Part shown: positions 35,201-41,630 of the stretch, in pieces | How the letters are laid out: the number at the start of each line of letters is the position of its first letter | Position numbering within the stretch: position 1 is the first letter of the stretch | Source of the DNA: JBGVSA01 sp047605765 | GTDB taxonomy: Bacteria > Pseudomonadota > Gammaproteobacteria > Burkholderiales > Rhodocyclaceae | NCBI GenBank assembly: GCA_047605765.1 | Contig: JASGFB010000001.1 | Span: 1 to 64,000 of the forward strand | Direction of reading: 5' to 3' | DNA length: 64,000 nucleotides | Program-made: the position numbers and the translations under genes | The notes under the pieces: generated by a model | Told to the model about the DNA's origin: nothing | Database searches by the model: none | The model's input: only the letters and a program-made list of their open reading frames with translations

Positions 35201-35519
35201 CCGTACCGCGCTGGCGGAGCCGGACCGCCATGTGCTCAATGTGGGGTGGCTGAGCACCTTGTTGCCGCGACTGGGCGCAGGCCATCGGGTCGGTCTGTTC
35301 GATTTCGACTTTGTCGCCGGCTCGATGTACTGGTTTCGACCGCACGCGCTGGCGCCGCTACTCAACTTGAAGCTCGCCGAAGGCGATTTCGAAATGGAAT
35401 TGGGCCAGATCGACGGCACCCTCGCCCATGCGCTGGAGCGCCTGACGATCTTGTGCGCACACCAGGCCGGTTATGCCGACGAAGCGCTGGGGGCCCCCGC
35501 CGAGGCGTGCCCTGGCTAG
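32217..35519 (+). CDS. 1100-residue methyltransferase / coiled-coil / WbsX / RgpF fusion
   Basis: A multidomain polysaccharide enzyme. Residues 25-200 are a class I SAM-dependent methyltransferase (LVELGTHSGNSYLALC, IDLLHIDGLH, GVILLHDT). Residues 253-360 form a helical, Ala/Gln/Glu-rich coiled coil, ended by the SWRMTAPLRA motif common before glycosyltransferase modules. Residues 490-845 are a WbsX (GT99/GH99-like) domain (AFYLPQFHP, WWGRGFTEWTNVSKS, FCFHYYWFAGKRLMERPLD, NAWNEWAEGAHLEPD). Residues 860-1090 resemble rhamnan synthesis protein F (AVLAHLYYVDL, RNRGRDMYPLL, KVHGKKSLH). It is likely cytoplasmic and adds and caps glycan. Its ATG overlaps the wzt stop. The capping role is inferred. 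Confidence 0.85.
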   Translation: MTSPAVHLDTSVCLDMPAHVSPPYGWVGHIPFAFHIVGALRPRCLVELGTHSGNSYLALCQAVSRLRLETRCYAVDSWQGDAHAGSYADDVFKTLKAYHDPHYGSFSTLMPCLFDQALAGFDNGGIDLLHIDGLHTEEAVTHDFDSWLPKMSTTGVILLHDTTVQRDGFGVHRLMAKLRARYPVIEFTHCNGLGVVYVGTAPMPDALRALFDTDAATLRRVFARLGHALESAADICQPRGAPLSLDETTDSARGHAHAVAQLTHLRGELEHEIAARDYLLSQADAAQQRAAIAQQQADVALRQALSAHEDALAQHAQTHVRVMELEAQRGDMQTGIAHLLDEGARLRRAIDERDARMAALQASTSWRMTAPLRAARTTLRRVSVKRMSARLAKQCFRALPLAPATRTALKDAVFTRTELFANTQAYRNWQAQRSATAPEQPVADGNVVTEDHDRYGRMYVSLFNRARGIKRGVSVEYVPLAADSLAGREFDLRLIAFYLPQFHPFTENDAWWGRGFTEWTNVSKSVPQFEDHYQPHLPGELGFYDLRVPDVMRRQVELARQYGISGFCFHYYWFAGKRLMERPLDHYLAHAELDLPFCICWANENWSRRWDGSENELLISQTHTPESDESFIADVAPMFADDRYIRVDDRPVLIVYRIALLPDPKATTDRWRAYCRSHGMGEIYLVAAQSFDITDPRPYGCDAAVEFPPHQIHVGEISTQLSMLNGAFEGKVYDFRELARGYCAKPTTDYVLHRTVCPSWDNEARRPGRGHAFHHASPAEYAKWLGFACRQAAERHAPDERLVFVNAWNEWAEGAHLEPDRRFGYAYLHATANVMREHISNCSEVEAVVAASQTAFHQRSDVAVLAHLYYVDLVDVLADAIDASALRPDVFVSVRADITEQELARVRTRLPQAYLVRLRNRGRDMYPLLHLLPQLLAHDYSAVCKVHGKKSLHLRDGDGWRERLFAELLAPEVAAAAASRFRHDARLGLSFPDWARTALAEPDRHVLNVGWLSTLLPRLGAGHRVGLFDFDFVAGSMYWFRPHALAPLLNLKLAEGDFEMELGQIDGTLAHALERLTILCAHQAGYADEALGAPAEACPG

Positions 35520-35525
35520 GCCAGC

Positions 35526-36122
35526 TCACTCACCAGCGGGCACGGCCTGCAAGCCCGCCACCACCATGGCGATCACGCGCTCGATGCCGCCGTCATCGAC
35601 CAGCGCATTGGTGGTGAGCCGATACCAGTTGAATGCGGTCAGCAGCTCGATGGCCATGGCGGTATCGGCATTGGCGGGAATCTCACCACGCGCGATGCCT
35701 CGCTCGATGATGGCGCCGGGCCAGCGCAAACGTGCCGGCATGATCTGATCACGCAGCAGCGCGAACGAAGCCGGATCGTGCTGGCCTTCGGCGATGAGGC
35801 TGCGTAGCGCCTCGCCACAACTGGTGTCGGACCACATGCGCCACAGGCGTTGACAGAGTTCGACCAGCTCGCGCTGCACCGAGCCCCGATCGGGGATATC
35901 GAAGTCAGCCGAACTCTCGCGCAGGTACACCTCGATGATCAGCGCGGCCTTGCTGCGCCACCAGCGATACAGCGTCCGCTTGCTGGCTCCAGCGCGCTGG
36001 GCAACAGCGTCCATGGTGAAGCCACCATACCCGGACTCGGCCAGGATCGTGCTGGCCGCATCCAATATGGCGCGATGGCTTTCCGGGTTGCGAGTGGGGC
36101 CGATTGAGCTGCGGGAGGTCAT
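35526..36122 (-). CDS. TetR/AcrR-family transcription repressor
   Basis: A 198-residue TetR-type regulator. The N-terminal helix-turn-helix spans about residues 15-62 (ILDAASTILAESGYGGFTMDAVAQRAGASKRTLYRWWRSKAAL). The C-terminal ligand domain has the LRDQIMPARLRWPGAIIERGIARGEI pattern of the TetR_C subgroup. The gene is divergent from a small membrane-protein gene, and the 76-base gap contains a nested inverted repeat that should be its operator. It is convergent with the 1100-residue glycan enzyme, six bases apart. Confidence 0.9.
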   Translation of the reverse strand: MTSRSSIGPTRNPESHRAILDAASTILAESGYGGFTMDAVAQRAGASKRTLYRWWRSKAALIIEVYLRESSADFDIPDRGSVQRELVELCQRLWRMWSDTSCGEALRSLIAEGQHDPASFALLRDQIMPARLRWPGAIIERGIARGEIPANADTAMAIELLTAFNWYRLTTNALVDDGGIERVIAMVVAGLQAVPAGE

Positions 36123-36141
36123 TCAATTAACCAGTTGCACG

Positions 36142-36191
36142 ATGGAAACCCATAGTTTACTCTTTGTCGAGTAGAAACCAGCAGTTTCCAT
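36142..36191. promoter_or_regulatory. Nested inverted repeat, probable TetR operator
   Basis: The outer arms ATGGAAAC (36142-36149) and GTTTCCAT (36184-36191) are exact inverted repeats. Inside them GTTTACTC (36155-36162) and GAGTAGAAAC (36169-36178) form a second, imperfect pair. The whole lies between the divergent TetR gene and the small membrane-protein gene, so it would let one repressor control both. Confidence 0.65.
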
Positions 36192-36198
36192 ACACCTC

Positions 36199-36408
36199 AT
36201 GAACAAACACCGCTTCGCCCTGTTGATGACGCTGGGCGCCTATCCGGCCGTCGTCGCCCTCCTCCACCTGATGCCCCACGCGCTGCTCGGCCAGCCGCAC
36301 TGGATCAAGGCGGCCTTCATGGTGCCACTCATGGTGGCGTGGATGTTCTATGTGGTGAGCCCATCCATCCAGCGGTTTTTCGGCGCGTGGATCAAGCACG
36401 GCGCCTGA
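36199..36408 (+). CDS. Small two-helix membrane protein
   Basis: A 69-residue protein with two hydrophobic segments (about residues 7-26 and 38-56) and a short basic N-terminus and C-terminus. Its ATG lies seven bases beyond the outer arm of the inverted repeat, and the gene is divergent from the TetR regulator, so it is the likely regulated target. No family is recognised with certainty. It ends 101 bases before tRNA-fMet. Confidence 0.75.
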   Translation: MNKHRFALLMTLGAYPAVVALLHLMPHALLGQPHWIKAAFMVPLMVAWMFYVVSPSIQRFFGAWIKHGA

Positions 36409-36509
36409 CGTGCGGGAGCCCACAGCTTTTGATTTGCGGGTTTTTGTGAGTATTTGGCATGCCAAGCTTGACTTCGCTGCCCACCTTAGCCATACTCTTC
36501 CTTCTCCGA

Positions 36510-36586
36510 CGCGGGGTGGAGCAGTCTGGCAGCTCGTCGGGCTCATAACCCGAAGGTCACAGGTTCAAATCCTGTCCCCGCAACCA
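36510..36586 (+). tRNA. tRNA-fMet (CAT), initiator
   Basis: A complete 77-base cloverleaf: acceptor CGCGGGG / CCCCGCA with the unpaired first C that marks initiator tRNA, anticodon loop CTCATAA with CAT at 36544-36546, three G-C pairs closing the anticodon stem, T-loop TTCAAAT and an encoded CCA. It is followed within six bases by a strong terminator. Confidence 0.97.
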
Positions 36587-36591
36587 GTATT

Positions 36592-36628
36592 AAATGACAA
36601 ACGCCGGCCTTGCCGGCGTTTGTCATTT
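36592..36628 (+). terminator. Terminator downstream of tRNA-fMet
   Basis: A perfect 17-base-pair stem (AAATGACAAACGCCGGC and its complement) around a three-base loop, starting six bases after the tRNA CCA and ending in TTT. Confidence 0.9.
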
Positions 36629-36797
36629 GTGCGCCCGAAACGCCTTCTTCCGAGCCCATCAATCTTCATGCACTGGCTCGAAACGGCATCCGGCAATCCA
36701 ATCTGCTGTCAGTGATATTCAAATGCTCATGGCGTTCGAATATCGGCACCGCGGCTGCTCAAAGCAAAAGGCCAATCATCAAAGTGATCGGCCTTTT
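36629..36797 (+). ncRNA. Possible small RNA ended by an orphan terminator
   Basis: After the tRNA terminator there is no credible protein gene, yet a second intrinsic terminator occurs at 36766-36797. This leaves a transcribable segment of about 170 bases with no other explanation. The reading frames across it lack ribosome binding sites. It could be a small RNA, or the terminator could serve an unseen longer transcript. Confidence 0.3.
36766..36797 (+). terminator. Orphan intrinsic terminator
   Basis: Stem AAAAGGCC / GGCCTTTT with an inner ATCA / TGAT extension and loop TCAAAG, running into a six-base T tract. No protein-coding gene lies immediately upstream. Confidence 0.75.
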
Positions 36798-37155
36798 TTC
36801 TTGCCCGGAAGTCAGCCCCCCGCCGGCGCTACAAACAACCTGCGCTCAGGCAGCACCGAGATTCGCGACCAAAGCAGCGCGGTAGATCACGGCATTCGCA
36901 CCGGACCGTGCAAACTTCGACGCAAGTTTGAAATTTCGTCCTTTAGGAATCGGCCCAGGCATGCGCAGGACGATTCTGAATCTATACTTGCTCGCGCTCG
37001 CGAAATGGGCGCGATTCAGCCAAAAGTGTCAATTTTCTCGACATTTGGCCACACCGACGGCAGAGATTTGTACTGTACGGGCAGGGCCTGGAAATAAAAG
37101 GCAGGAAAGAAGTACGAAGGTGGGGCGGTGGTGCACTGTGGCACGTAAGAAGCGA
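36798..37155. other. Intergenic stretch without a supported gene
   Basis: About 360 bases between the orphan terminator and tRNA-Thr. One open frame runs through it into tRNA-Thr and beyond (36928-37272 on the plus strand), which shows that it is not a real protein gene. Nothing else is supported. Confidence 0.5.
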
Positions 37156-37231
37156 TGGTGCCGGCAGCAGGAATCGAACCCGCGACCTTCCGCTTACAAG
37201 GCGACTGCTCTACCGACTGAGCTATGCCGGC
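37156..37231 (-). tRNA. tRNA-Thr (TGT)
   Basis: Read on the minus strand, a complete cloverleaf: acceptor GCCGGC... / ...GCCGGC, D-arm AGCTCAGTCGGTAGAGC, anticodon loop CTTGTAA with anticodon TGT, T-loop TTCGATT, discriminator A and an encoded CCA. Length is 76 bases. Confidence 0.96.
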
Positions 37232-37281
37232 ACTCCGGTGAGGGCGGGAGTATAGCGCATGGCACACATTGAAGGATGATC

Positions 37282-38814
37282 ATGCAGAACGAAGCGACGC
37301 GTTCATCGCTGCGCGTGCTGTTGGTCGAAGACGACGAGAATGACGCGCTGCTGATGGCCCGCCATCTGCGCAAGCTCGGCTATGCCGTCGACTATCGGCA
37401 GGTGTGGCGCCTGGAAGCGCTGCGCGATGCCATCGAGAACGACACCTGGGACATCATCATCGCCGACTACGGCCTGCCGGGCTTCACCGCGCTGGACGCA
37501 CTGGCTGTCGTGCAATCCACCGACCAGGATCTGCCCTTTCTGGTGATCTCCGGCACCATCGATGACGAAACCGCCTGCCGACTCATGCAGGCGGGCGCCC
37601 GCGATTACCTCTCCAAGAACAAACTCGACCGGCTGGTGCCGGTCATCGAGCGCGAACTGCGCGAAGCCGGCTTGCGCCGCGAACGTGTCGCTGCGCTCAA
37701 GGCGGAGCGTGCCACCGAGGCGCGCTTCCGTGCCCTGGCCGCCAACGTACCGGGCGTGCTGTTCCAGATGCGGGCCATGCCGTCCGGCGCGCTCGACTTC
37801 CTGTATGTGAGTGAAGCCAGCCAGATGCTGCTGGGCTTGCCCCATCAGACGCTGACCGACTCGGGCAAGGCATTCACCAACCTCATCGTGGCCGAAGACC
37901 GCGAGGACTTCACCCGCGCGCTGAGCGAGGCTGCCATCCAGAATGCCACGCTCAATTGGGAAGGGCGTGTGCATCCACGCGAGATGGACATCAAGTGGAT
38001 CAACGTGCGCTGCTCGCCGCGTCCACGCGAAGAGGGCGGCATCCTGTGGGAGGGCGTGATGTGGAACATCACGCAAAGCAAGCTGGCAGAGATCGAACTG
38101 CGCGCCTCGCGTGCGCAGTTGGCGGAACTGTCGGCGCATCTCCAGCGCATCAAGGAAGAAGAACGCGACCGCATCGCCCGCGACATCCACGATGTGCTGG
38201 GCGGCACGCTGGTCGGCATCAAGATCAGCGCCTCGCTGCTGGCCGGCAAGCTCGACGCCGACGATGCGCTGCGCGAACGCGTGCGCAACATCGAGACGAT
38301 GCTGGACGATGCCATCACGACCGCCGGGCGCGTTGCACGTGAATTGCGGCCGGGCATCCTTAAGGAATTCGGTCTGGCGGCCGCTGTAGAGAGCTACGCG
38401 GAAGATTTCTCGCAACGCACAGGGATCGCCTGCCAGGTGTTGTGCGCCGACGGTGACATCGAGACGCGCGATGACACCGCGCTGGCACTCTTCCGCACCT
38501 ACCAGGAAGCACTGACCAACGTTACCAAGCATGCCCAGGCACAGAAGGTCGAGGTCCGTCTGATGCAGGAGGACGAAGACATCGTTCTCGAAGTCAGCGA
38601 CAACGGACGCGGCATCGGCTCGGCAGATCTGATCAAGCCCCGCTCGTTCGGCCTGCGCAGCATCCGCGAACGGCTGCACGCGCTGGGCGGCACCATGGAT
38701 ATCGGCCCCGGCGCCCGCGGCGGCACGCAAGTGACGATGCGCGTGCCCGCTCATGCGACCCGAGCCGAGTTGTCCGTGCCGACCGGCATGCTTGCCCATG
38801 GATCGATTCGATGA
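37282..38814 (+). CDS. Receiver-PAS-histidine kinase (HisKA_3 type)
   Basis: A 510-residue sensor. Residues 10-125 are a receiver domain with phosphoacceptor Asp62 (IIIADYGLPG) and lysine in YLSKNK. Residues 150-260 form a PAS domain with PAC-like end (WNITQSKLAEIEL). Residues 290-360 are a HisKA_3 dimerisation domain with His303 (RDIHDVLGG), followed by a GHKL ATPase (EALTNVTKHAQA, DNGRGI, FGLRSIRERL, GGTQV). No membrane segments are seen, so it senses cytoplasmic or receiver-borne input. AAGGA six bases before the ATG at 37282 favours it over 37276. It overlaps the response regulator by four bases; the two are cognate. Confidence 0.92.
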   Translation: MQNEATRSSLRVLLVEDDENDALLMARHLRKLGYAVDYRQVWRLEALRDAIENDTWDIIIADYGLPGFTALDALAVVQSTDQDLPFLVISGTIDDETACRLMQAGARDYLSKNKLDRLVPVIERELREAGLRRERVAALKAERATEARFRALAANVPGVLFQMRAMPSGALDFLYVSEASQMLLGLPHQTLTDSGKAFTNLIVAEDREDFTRALSEAAIQNATLNWEGRVHPREMDIKWINVRCSPRPREEGGILWEGVMWNITQSKLAEIELRASRAQLAELSAHLQRIKEEERDRIARDIHDVLGGTLVGIKISASLLAGKLDADDALRERVRNIETMLDDAITTAGRVARELRPGILKEFGLAAAVESYAEDFSQRTGIACQVLCADGDIETRDDTALALFRTYQEALTNVTKHAQAQKVEVRLMQEDEDIVLEVSDNGRGIGSADLIKPRSFGLRSIRERLHALGGTMDIGPGARGGTQVTMRVPAHATRAELSVPTGMLAHGSIR

Positions 38815-39455
38815 GTGACAAAATCAAGGTCTTGATCGCCGACGACCACGCCATCATCCGGCATGGCCTCAAGCAGATCCTGTCCGATACGGATGACATG
38901 ACCGTCGTTGGCGAAGCCGACGGCGGCGTCAAAGCCCTGCAGATGATGCGCGGCACCGCCTATGACGTTGTGCTGATGGACATTTCAATGCCCGACCGCA
39001 ACGGCATCGACACGCTCAAGCTGGTGAAGAAGGAATTCCCGCGCGTGCCGGTGCTCATCCTCAGCATGCACCCGGAAGAACAATACGCGGTGCGGGCACT
39101 GCGCGCCGGCGCGGCCGGCTACCTCTCCAAGCAGGGTGCGCCGGAGCAATTGGTGACCGCCATCCGCCAGGTTTCGAATGGCAAGAAGTACGTCAGCCCC
39201 GCCGTGGCCGAGGAACTCGCCAACGCCATCGGCGAGGACGAGGACGATCGCCCGCCGCACGAGAAACTCTCCGACCGCGAATACCAGACGCTGTGTCTGA
39301 TCGCGTCGGGCAAGACGCTGACGCAGATCGCCGAGAAGCTCAATCTGAGCGTCAAGACGGTCAGCGTCTACCGTGCGCGCCTGTTGGAGAAAATGAAGCT
39401 TCACAACAATGCCGAGCTGACCCACTACGGGCTCAAGCACGGTCTGGTCGAATAA
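38811..39455 (+). CDS. NarL/FixJ-family response regulator
   Basis: A 214-residue regulator. The receiver domain (residues 5-120) has acidic pair D11-D12 and phosphoacceptor Asp57 (VVLMDISMP). The C-terminal LuxR-type helix-turn-helix is at about 150-210 (LSDREYQTLCLIASGKTLTQIAEKLNLSVKTVSVYRARLLEKM). It overlaps the upstream kinase and is followed 17 bases later by a diguanylate cyclase, so signal input may lead both to transcription changes and, through the operon, to cyclic-di-GMP synthesis. Its DNA targets are not visible. Confidence 0.93.
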   Translation: MSDKIKVLIADDHAIIRHGLKQILSDTDDMTVVGEADGGVKALQMMRGTAYDVVLMDISMPDRNGIDTLKLVKKEFPRVPVLILSMHPEEQYAVRALRAGAAGYLSKQGAPEQLVTAIRQVSNGKKYVSPAVAEELANAIGEDEDDRPPHEKLSDREYQTLCLIASGKTLTQIAEKLNLSVKTVSVYRARLLEKMKLHNNAELTHYGLKHGLVE

Positions 39456-39472
39456 GAGCCCGCACGTAACGC

Positions 39473-41002
39473 ATGTCCGAATTCAGCACTCCGGCCGAGA
39501 TCGCCCGCGAAGTGATCCGGCAACTGGCGACCCAGCGCATCCCTCCCACGCCCGAGAACTTTGCCGACCTGTATCACAAGGTCGGCGGTACGCAACCGAG
39601 CGAATTGTTCCCGGAGCGGCAGCTCAGACTGATCGCCGCAGCCCTGCCACGCACCACGCCCGAACAGTTGCGGGCTGCGCAACGCCTGGATACGGCCATC
39701 GCCGAACAGAGCTGGATATCGCTCAAGACGGCCGTGCTGAAGCTCTCCGCCGAACCCGCTCCGCTAGCCCCACCGGTGGCGCGCGCAGCAGTGGCGCCGC
39801 CGCTGGCGACGCCCAAGTCGTGGCGCGACCTGATGGCACAGGTGATGGAAACCGCTGTCGGCATGCTGCTCATCGATACGCCGGAACTGGCTACCGAGGC
39901 AACCGAGCTGGCCAAGATCATGCGCGATCCGGCCGCCGGCGACGAGAGCCGCTTCGAGAAGCGTCTGCGCGACTTTGCCTACAAGCTGCAATGGGTCGCA
40001 CAGGACCAGAGCTACATCCGCCAGGCCCTGCTCAATCTGCTGCAACTGATCATCGAGAACATCAGCGAACTGGTCATCGATGATCAATGGTTGCAGGGCC
40101 AGTTGGACGCTGTACTGCAACTATTCTCCAAGCCGCTCGACAAGAAGATGCTGGGCGAGCTGGGCGACAAGCTGCGCGACGTGATCTACAAGCAGGGCAC
40201 GCTCAAGCGCAGCCTGTCCGAAGCGCAGGAGCGCCTGCGCGATCTGCTGGCCCACTTCATCGATCGCCTGGGCGAGTTGGCCGAATCGACCGGCACCTAC
40301 CACACCAAGATGGAGGCGTTCTCGCAGCGCGTCACCCACGCGCGCAGCCCCGACGACCTGGCCGCGCTGATCGACGAGGTACTGCAAGAAACCCGCGTCG
40401 TCGAAGGCGCCGCCCGCCGTTCGCAGGACGAGCTGCGCAACCTGCGCTCGACGGTCGATCAGGCACACCGCGAAATCGCCCGCCTGGAAACCGAACTCCA
40501 GCAGGCCAGCGATCTGATGCGCCACGACACGCTGACCGGCGCGCTCAACCGCAAGGGCATCGACGAAATGCTGGCGCGCGAGATCGCCCGCGCCCGCCGC
40601 CGTCAGAGCGAACTGTGCGTAGCCCTGCTGGACGTGGATAACTTCAAGCAGTTGAACGACACCTACGGCCACTCTACCGGCGACGACGCCCTGCGACATC
40701 TGGCCGACGTAGTCCGCGAAACCCTGCGGCCGCAGGATTCGTGCGGCCGCTACGGTGGCGAGGAATTCCTCGTCCTGCTGCCGGACACCGGTGCCGACGA
40801 AGCGGTGGTGGCCCTCACGCGCCTGCAGCGCGAACTGACGCGACGGTTTTTCCTGCATGACAACCAGCGCGTGCTCATCACGTTCAGCGCCGGCGTCACG
40901 CAGTTCATCGAAGGTGAGGATCCCCAGCGCACCATCGACCGGGCCGACAAGGCAATGTACCGCGCCAAGCGAGCTGGCAAGAATCGCGTCGAGCTGGGCT
41001 GA
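39473..41002 (+). CDS. Diguanylate cyclase (GGDEF protein)
   Basis: A 509-residue cytoplasmic protein. Residues 1-330 are largely helical and unassigned, with a Pro/Ala linker near 95-112 and a coiled coil at about 310-345. The GGDEF domain occupies about 345-509: MRHDTLTGALNRKG, active site GGEEF at 428-432, and the product-inhibition I-site R-P-Q-D at 419-422, five residues ahead, as in feedback-controlled cyclases. It should make cyclic-di-GMP. The gene follows the response regulator in the same orientation and likely in the same operon. The helical N-terminus may receive the two-component signal; that is inference. Confidence 0.92.
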   Translation: MSEFSTPAEIAREVIRQLATQRIPPTPENFADLYHKVGGTQPSELFPERQLRLIAAALPRTTPEQLRAAQRLDTAIAEQSWISLKTAVLKLSAEPAPLAPPVARAAVAPPLATPKSWRDLMAQVMETAVGMLLIDTPELATEATELAKIMRDPAAGDESRFEKRLRDFAYKLQWVAQDQSYIRQALLNLLQLIIENISELVIDDQWLQGQLDAVLQLFSKPLDKKMLGELGDKLRDVIYKQGTLKRSLSEAQERLRDLLAHFIDRLGELAESTGTYHTKMEAFSQRVTHARSPDDLAALIDEVLQETRVVEGAARRSQDELRNLRSTVDQAHREIARLETELQQASDLMRHDTLTGALNRKGIDEMLAREIARARRRQSELCVALLDVDNFKQLNDTYGHSTGDDALRHLADVVRETLRPQDSCGRYGGEEFLVLLPDTGADEAVVALTRLQRELTRRFFLHDNQRVLITFSAGVTQFIEGEDPQRTIDRADKAMYRAKRAGKNRVELG

Positions 41003-41131
41003 GGCGAAACGCCCGCGCGGGCTATCTCCGTGACATTTATCACGGAGCTAAGTCATTGACGTGTCAAGTTTTTTTACGCCACGCCGTCGATTCTCGCAGC
41101 GCCGATCCGTATCGCATTGATTTTCAAAGAC

Positions 41132-41147
41132 TGGCAAAGCAATTGCT
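41132..41147 (+). promoter_or_regulatory. Sigma-54 (RpoN) promoter
   Basis: TGGCAA-AGCAA-TTGCT matches the -24/-12 consensus TGGCAC-N5-TTGCW with one change, and the GG and GC doublets have the required spacing. It ends 36 bases before the ATG of the PEP-CTERM gene, giving a short leader with GAGG as ribosome binding site. An enhancer-binding activator is needed and is not encoded in the window. Confidence 0.8.
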
Positions 41148-41183
41148 TATGTCGAGACAAGAAAATCACCAAGCGAGGCGGAC

Positions 41184-41573
41184 ATGCCAGGATTCACGAA
41201 GTTCGTCGCAGCGCTGGGTCTGTGTGCGGCAACCCAATTGGCTGGCGCAGCCACGATCGCCAGCGTCGATACCGACAATCCACTTTGGGTACGCGGCGCG
41301 TACGCCGGTAGCGCCGACCTGAACAGCACTTTTGTCGAGAGCCCGGACAACTCGTATCTGTACGATGCGTTGAGCTGGTTCTTCATCCAACAGTTGCCCG
41401 ATGAAGACATCGATGATGAAGACCCCGGCAACGGCGGCACCGATCTGCCCGTCGTGATCCCGCCGGCCGCCGTGCTGGCCGAAGGGGTGCCGGAACCGGC
41501 CTCGCTGGCCCTGGTGGGTCTCGGACTGATGGCCGCCCTGGTGGCCCGTCGGACGAAGAAAGTACGCGGCTGA
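41184..41573 (+). CDS. Short PEP-CTERM sorting-domain protein
   Basis: A 129-residue exported protein. Residues 1-22 are a signal peptide (cleavage after QLAGA). The middle is Asp/Glu-rich with a stretch of acidic residues at 72-80. The C-terminus shows the complete PEP-CTERM signal: V-P-E-P at 102-105, a hydrophobic helix at 107-120 and basic end ARRTKKVRG. In known systems exosortase (XrtA/EpsH) recognises this signal and the protein reaches the surface or exopolysaccharide matrix. No exosortase or EPS cluster of that type is in the window. A sigma-54 promoter precedes it and a strong terminator follows, so it is a single-gene unit. Confidence 0.9.
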   Translation: MPGFTKFVAALGLCAATQLAGAATIASVDTDNPLWVRGAYAGSADLNSTFVESPDNSYLYDALSWFFIQQLPDEDIDDEDPGNGGTDLPVVIPPAAVLAEGVPEPASLALVGLGLMAALVARRTKKVRG

Positions 41574-41594
41574 ACCGGCGTTACCCGAGCAATG

Positions 41595-41626
41595 AAAACG
41601 GCAGCCTGAGGGCTGCCGTTTTTTTT
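41595..41626 (+). terminator. Terminator of the PEP-CTERM gene, bidirectional
   Basis: A 12-base-pair stem AAAACGGCAGCC / GGCTGCCGTTTT around a TGAG loop and an eight-base T run, 22 bases after the PEP-CTERM stop. A-rich sequence on its left lets it serve mgtE on the other strand as well. Confidence 0.9.
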
Positions 41627-41630
41627 CGTC

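Noticed and set aside
36928..37272. 114-codon frame ending across tRNA-Thr
   Set aside because: Its C-terminal half is a translation of the tRNA gene in antisense, a common false protein.
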